From assembly GCF_002608075.1 (NCBI RefSeq), contig NZ_LAHA01000086.1:280-45434 (forward strand): a stretch of 45,155 bases of DNA. Reading direction: 5' to 3'. Under the pieces are notes generated by a model that had not been told where the DNA came from, ran no database searches, and worked only from the letters and a program-made list of their open reading frames with translations. The position numbers and the translations under genes were made by a program. This stretch comes from Nostoc linckia z4. Lineage in GTDB: Bacteria > Cyanobacteriota > Cyanobacteriia > Cyanobacteriales > Nostocaceae. Of the stretch, positions 41,545-45,155 are shown piece after piece. How positions within the stretch are numbered: the first letter of the stretch is position 1; each line of letters begins with the position of its first letter.

Positions 41545-42127
41545 CACCTGCATGTGATGGTAGTCATTAGAGTATTGACTGTTGACTGGGAAGTTAAGTA
41601 AGTCGGTGAAATAAAACCAAACTATGTAAAGAAAAGTAAATAAGGCTCAAACTCTTTCTCCCCCTGCTCCCTGCTCCCAGCAAGAACTGCCTTATCCCAA
41701 CAATAATTATTTACATCGGCCTACTTATTATTCTCCCCTGCCTCGTCATCTCCCTCATCCCGCCATATCAATGACTTTTGGCACAGGCTTAATCTCAACT
41801 ATCAAAATTACTAAATAACCAGGGCGTAGGAAGCCACCTATGCTGCTGACAGGAATTTGTTCAACTTGACAAGGTTTACGTTTGATGTATATCAATCGCC
41901 CTCGATCACAGATAATTCCCTATCGCTCTGGTGCTTTTTTGGCGGTGAAGTTACGCCAAAAGTATAAAAGTAAAGGGCTTTACAAGCCTATAACAGTTTT
42001 TTTGATTTTGTTGTATAATGGCATACATTTTTGCCATTTCAATTTTTAATTGCGTTCAGTAGGCTAGCATTAACTTCAGTTACAATCAAAGTCGAGTCAA
42101 CCAAAAATAAATTATCTGAATTTGAGC
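41545..42127. other. Non-coding stretch with a possible gene remnant
   Basis: 583 bp. It has short GTTGACT and CTCCCCTGC-type repeats (about 41572-41760), then on the minus strand a stop-bounded frame of about 55 codons (about 41761-41920, with PCQVEQIPVSSIGGFLRPGY) that lacks a start and is closed upstream by a stop. It could be a decayed gene fragment, but I do not recognise it. Confidence 0.4.
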
Positions 42128-42460
42128 ATGAGTCTAAGCCAGATTGGACAAAAGATCGCTGGGTTTATAAAAATTGTATCTATCGTTTTAATCACTGCTG
42201 CCATAGGATTAGAATTAGCTAGAATTTTTGGGCTATTAGATAGTAATGAAATTGCCGATGGTCTCACTCCAATTTTTGCTATAGCCAGATTTGCCTTAAT
42301 AGCTCATCTATTTGAAGGGATAATAGCAGCTATTTATGCCCGGTCAAAAAGTAAACTACCATTTCAATATGGTATTTATACTTTTTTCGTAGGTACAGTT
42401 GCTTTAGTGGAATTATTCAAAGAGGAAACAGGGTTGGGGACTTCCAACGTGAAAAGCTGA
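42128..42460 (+). CDS. Small membrane protein, hypothetical
   Basis: A 110-aa protein with three predicted membrane helices: IKIVSIVLITAAIGLELARI, the segment LTPIFAIARFALIAHLFEGI and IYTFFVGTVALVELF. A basic loop (YARSKSKLPFQYG) lies between helices two and three. No family recognised with confidence. ATG 42128 (MSLSQIGQKIAGFIK) is preferred to the TTG two codons earlier. It stands about 250 bp before the MFS gene in the same direction; the gap holds no gene. Confidence 0.68.
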   Translation: MSLSQIGQKIAGFIKIVSIVLITAAIGLELARIFGLLDSNEIADGLTPIFAIARFALIAHLFEGIIAAIYARSKSKLPFQYGIYTFFVGTVALVELFKEETGLGTSNVKS

Positions 42461-42706
42461 TTCCAAAAACTTTTCGAGTTAAAGATGCTGTTTGGAAACC
42501 TGAAATGGATTGTCCAAAAGTATGGAAATTTGAACGTTACTTCATGCAAATAAAAACTGCTGTCAATTGTCAGAGAACTTTCAGATGTAGGATAGAGATG
42601 AATTTTGACTCTCACTCTTGAGCATCAATATGGGTAGAAAAACATGCTTAATATTGATGCTCAAATGCTGAAATAGACTATTTTTTGAAAAATTAAGGCT
42701 GAAAGT

Positions 42707-43927
42707 ATGATTTTTCGTACTTCGCTGCTGATTTTATTTACGGCAGGTTTATTATTTTGGTCGAGTTTGGCTTCCCTCTTGCCAACTCTACCGCTTTATA
42801 TTGACCATGTGGGCGGAACTAAACAACAAATTGGAATTGTGACGGGTAGTTTCGCCCTTGGTTTATTGCTAACTCGCCCGATGCTGGGACGATTAGCTGA
42901 TGAACGCGGTCGAAAGTTTGTGTTGTTGCTTGGTACGATGGTAGCTGCCATTGCACCTTTTGGTTACTTGGCAACCCAATCTATCGGGCTATTGATTTTT
43001 GTACGGATTTTTCACGGCGTTAGTATTGCCGCTTTTACTACTGGTTACAGTGCATTAATCGCAGATTTGGCTCCATCTGAAAAACGTGGCGAAATCATTG
43101 GTTACATGAGCCTAGCAACTCCCATTGGTTTAGCAATTGGCCCTGCGTTGGGAGGTTATTTAGAGGCTACAACTGGTTACGGAGTGTTGTTTTTGGTTGC
43201 TGCTGAGTTGGGTTTTTTCGCTCTGTTGGCAATTGTACAAGTGACTAATCCCCCAATACAGCCACAGGAAGAAACTCAGGAAAGTAATCAAAACTTTTGG
43301 CAAATTCTCAATAGCCCACGGGTAAGAGTTCCGACTTTAATTATGTTGCTGGTTGGTTTATCTGCGGGTACAGTACACACCTTTGTATCTCTATTTATCA
43401 AATCAACTCAGATAAACTTTAACGGCGGATTATTTTTTACAGTTGCAGCAATTTCTAGTTTTAGTAGCAGAGTATTTGCTGGTAAAGCCAGCGATCGCCT
43501 GGGTCGTGGTTTGTTTATCAGTTTTGGTATAATTTCTTATACTTTAGCGTCGATGTTCCTGTGGCAGGCTCACAGTGTAAGTAGTTTCTTGCTGGCGGCG
43601 ATTTTTGAAGGTGCTGGTGGTGGTACAGTTATATCGATGATTGTGACGATGATGGCAGACCGATCGCGACCACAAGAACGCGGGCGAATTTTTGCTATCT
43701 GCGTGACTGGGTTTGATTTGGGAATTGCGATCGCAGCTCCTCTTCTGGGTTCCATTGCCGAACAAGTAGGCTACCGCAATATGTTTGGCTATGGTGCTGC
43801 CATCACTTCTTTGGCACTTGTGATTTTCTTCACCAAATCCAGCAAAAACCTAGTTCATTCCTTGCGTTTTGCCTTGGGTCGTACCCCAGATACCTACGCT
43901 ATAAATAACTTAAATATTATAAGTTAG
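42707..43927 (+). CDS. MFS transporter
   Basis: A 406-aa major facilitator with about twelve hydrophobic helices. The family loop motif between helices 2 and 3 is clear (RPMLGRLADERGRKF), with a related motif in the second half (GKASDRLGRGLF), and motif-C-like Gly/Pro-rich sequence in helix 5 (ATPIGLAIGPALGGYLEATT). This pattern is of the drug:proton antiporter type, but the substrate cannot be told. ATG 42707. A hairpin overlapping the stop codon terminates it. Confidence 0.93.
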   Translation: MIFRTSLLILFTAGLLFWSSLASLLPTLPLYIDHVGGTKQQIGIVTGSFALGLLLTRPMLGRLADERGRKFVLLLGTMVAAIAPFGYLATQSIGLLIFVRIFHGVSIAAFTTGYSALIADLAPSEKRGEIIGYMSLATPIGLAIGPALGGYLEATTGYGVLFLVAAELGFFALLAIVQVTNPPIQPQEETQESNQNFWQILNSPRVRVPTLIMLLVGLSAGTVHTFVSLFIKSTQINFNGGLFFTVAAISSFSSRVFAGKASDRLGRGLFISFGIISYTLASMFLWQAHSVSSFLLAAIFEGAGGGTVISMIVTMMADRSRPQERGRIFAICVTGFDLGIAIAAPLLGSIAEQVGYRNMFGYGAAITSLALVIFFTKSSKNLVHSLRFALGRTPDTYAINNLNIIS

Positions 43928-43958
43928 GAGTTTTATTTGTGCTAACTCCTAACTTTAA
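43921..43958. terminator. Hairpin between the MFS gene and tRNA-Arg
   Basis: AAGTTAGGAG (43921-43930) pairs with CTCCTAACTT (43946-43955). The stem overlaps the MFS stop codon. Short T/A runs on both sides allow bidirectional termination for the MFS gene and the minus-strand tRNA. Confidence 0.75.
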
Positions 43959-43962
43959 AAAA

Positions 43963-44036
43963 CGGGCGAGGAGGGATTCGAACCCCCGACACCGTGGTCC
44001 GTAGCCACGTGCTCTAGTCCACTGAGCTACACGCCC
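43963..44036 (-). tRNA. tRNA-Arg (anticodon ACG)
   Basis: Reading the minus strand: acceptor GGGCGTG pairs with CTCGCCC (one T-T mismatch), D-stem GCTC/GAGC, anticodon stem CGTGG/CCACG with loop C-T-ACG-G-A, and a T-arm with TTCGAAT. The anticodon ACG (wobble A to inosine) reads CGN arginine codons. The discriminator base is G; CCA is not encoded. Confidence 0.95.
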
Positions 44037-44070
44037 TTGACAAGAAACTATATTAACACCTTTTCCCGAA

Positions 44071-44580
44071 ATGACGCAAGATAATTTTCCATCTAATTTT
44101 GGCAACTTAACCCATCTAGACCATCGAGGAGAAGCGCAGATGGTGGATGTATCCGAAAAAGCACCTACGGTGCGCCAAGCAGTAGCCGCCGCCAAGGTGC
44201 GGATGTTGGCAACCACCTTTGCCGCAATTCAAGCCGGAAACGTTGCCAAAGGGGATGTCTTGGGAACTGTGAGGTTGGCTGGAATTATGGCAGCTAAGCA
44301 AACAGCTGCTTTAATTCCCTTGTGTCATCCGTTACCATTGCAGAAAATTGCCATTGAGGTCATACCCGATCCCCAACTACCGGGTTATGAAATTCAAGCC
44401 ACAGTCAAAACCAAAGCTGAGACTGGTGTAGAGATGGAAGCTTTAACTGCCGTTTCTATTGCGGCTTTAACTTTATACGATATGGCCAAAGCGTTAGAAA
44501 AATCGATTCAAATTGAATCAGTTCGGTTAATCAGTAAAAGTGGCGGGAAATCAGGAGATTATTCCCCGCCAGGGCAATAA
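44071..44580 (+). CDS. moaC: Cyclic pyranopterin monophosphate synthase MoaC
   Basis: A 169-aa enzyme of molybdenum cofactor synthesis; with MoaA it turns GTP into cyclic pyranopterin monophosphate. Family signatures are complete: LTHLDHRGEAQMVDVSEKAP, VRLAGIMAAKQTAALIPLCH with the PLCHPLPL motif, TKAETGVEMEALTAVSIAAL and LYDMAKALEKSI. The product would serve Mo enzymes such as nitrate reductase, which use this cofactor. Other moa genes are not in the window. Confidence 0.97.
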   Translation: MTQDNFPSNFGNLTHLDHRGEAQMVDVSEKAPTVRQAVAAAKVRMLATTFAAIQAGNVAKGDVLGTVRLAGIMAAKQTAALIPLCHPLPLQKIAIEVIPDPQLPGYEIQATVKTKAETGVEMEALTAVSIAALTLYDMAKALEKSIQIESVRLISKSGGKSGDYSPPGQ

Positions 44581-44581
44581 C

Positions 44582-44779
44582 CTAATCTATATCACCTAAA
44601 GCTTTATTAAGAGCCGTGGGACTGTCAAACTCTTTCTCTTCTGGCACTTTCTCTAACAAAGAGATAATCTCCTTAGCTGCTCCTTGCTTTTTAGCGTGTT
44701 GAATCAAATCTTGCTTTTTAGCAGGATAGTCAACACCCTTCAAGTGTTTTTGAATTTCAACTGGGTTAGCCTTAGCCAT
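44582..44779 (-). CDS. DUF2795 domain-containing protein
   Basis: A 65-aa protein matching the small DUF2795 family: NPVEIQKHLKGVDYPAKKQD, then LIQHAKKQGAAKEIISLLEK and VPEEKEFDSPTALNKALGDI. Members are short helical proteins of unknown function, common in cyanobacteria and actinobacteria, often several per genome. AGAGGTGG precedes ATG 44779. It converges on moaC with a 1-bp gap between the stops. Confidence 0.88.
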   Translation of the reverse strand: MAKANPVEIQKHLKGVDYPAKKQDLIQHAKKQGAAKEIISLLEKVPEEKEFDSPTALNKALGDID

Positions 44780-44904
44780 TTTTGTCCACCTCTAATGGTT
44801 ATCCCCCATCTTCACAAGTGGACATATTTACTCCCTCTATCAAACAGATGAATCATTTGTAACTTCAAAAATGTAAAGGTCATCCACAAGGTTGATGAAT
44901 TATT

Positions 44905-45155
44905 CGGAAAAGGGGAAAGGGGAAAGGGAAAAGGGTAAGGGGAAAAGGGAAAAGGGGAAAGGGGTAAGGGGAAAGGGGAAAGGGGTAAGGGGAAAGGGTA
45001 AGGGGAAAGGGTAAGGGGAAAAGGGGAAAGAGAAAAGGGTAAGGGGAAAAGGGTAAGGGGAAAAGGGGAAAGATAAATTTATTCCTTTTCCCTTTAACCT
45101 TTAACCTTTTCCCCATCTCCCCATCCCCCCATCTCCCCATCTCCCCATCTCCCCA
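44905..45155. repeat. GGGGAAA/GGGTAAGG tandem repeat tract
   Basis: About 150 bp of GGGGAAAGG, GGGAAAAGG and GGGGTAAGG units, then CCTTTAACC units, then a CCCCATCTC array running to the window end. It has no coding content. The 120 bp before it are AT-rich intergenic sequence. Confidence 0.9.

Noticed and set aside
41761..41920. Minus-strand fragment with PCQVEQIPVSSIGGF as a Cas or nuclease remnant
   Set aside because: Too short (about 55 codons), no start, and I could not match it to any family; recorded only as a possible relic.

Overview
The window looks like chromosomal DNA from a filamentous, heterocyst-forming cyanobacterium (Nostocales, Nostoc/Anabaena-like). The evidence is many HIP1 octamers (GCGATCGC), dense short tandem repeats (GTTGACT-type heptamers, GCCCAAT/GGGGCAT-type and GGGGACAC-type tracts), several families of small inverted-repeat elements, a HetP-family gene, and a urea ABC transporter of the cyanobacterial urt type. 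The species cannot be named from the sequence alone.

Layout. 0.3-4 kb: htpG (Hsp90), rpmB (L28) and a Uma2-type nuclease gene, followed by a gene-poor stretch holding one small inverted-repeat element inserted into another. 5.9-12.9 kb (+ strand): a probable export operon made of a regulator derived from a transposase DNA-binding domain, a 1024-aa cNMP-binding/C39-peptidase/ABC exporter, an HlyD-type adaptor and a parvulin-type prolyl isomerase. A four-helix-bundle gene sits in the middle on the other strand. 13.1-17.7 kb (- strand, converging on the export operon): four tandem near-identical 76-77 aa peptides with a Gly-Gly site, an APH-like phosphotransferase, a HopA1-family protein and a HetP-family protein. 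18.7 kb: another double-glycine peptide. 19.6-27.8 kb: an M16 peptidase pair, a TetR regulator, a DUF4332 protein, a PhzF-family protein, a small lipoprotein, aminopeptidase P and a hypothetical protein. 28.4-38.8 kb: urtABCD, then about 5.1 kb of accessory DNA, then urtE. 39-45 kb: two secreted and two membrane proteins (one of them MFS), tRNA-Arg(ACG), moaC and a DUF2795 protein.

The main candidate for an undescribed system is the 5.9-17.7 kb block. The kinase plus HopA1 pair is the enzyme pair known from class V lanthipeptides (LxmK/LxmY) and thioamitides (TvaC/TvaD), where together they dehydrate Ser/Thr. Here it lies beside four tandem Ser/Thr-rich peptides that have a Gly-Gly site but no cysteine, and opposite a dedicated C39 exporter, adaptor and isomerase. 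I infer a RiPP pathway giving dehydroamino-acid peptides without thioether rings, exported after Gly-Gly cleavage.

A second candidate is the cassette between urtD and urtE. It holds two peptides with textbook double-glycine leaders, two paralogous proteins of about 265-270 aa that I do not recognise, and a free-standing acyl-carrier-like protein between the paralogs. Small repeats and a near-perfect pair of 52-bp inverted repeats accompany it. Throughout the window, short repeats have been read into protein ends and linkers, which makes several start codons uncertain.
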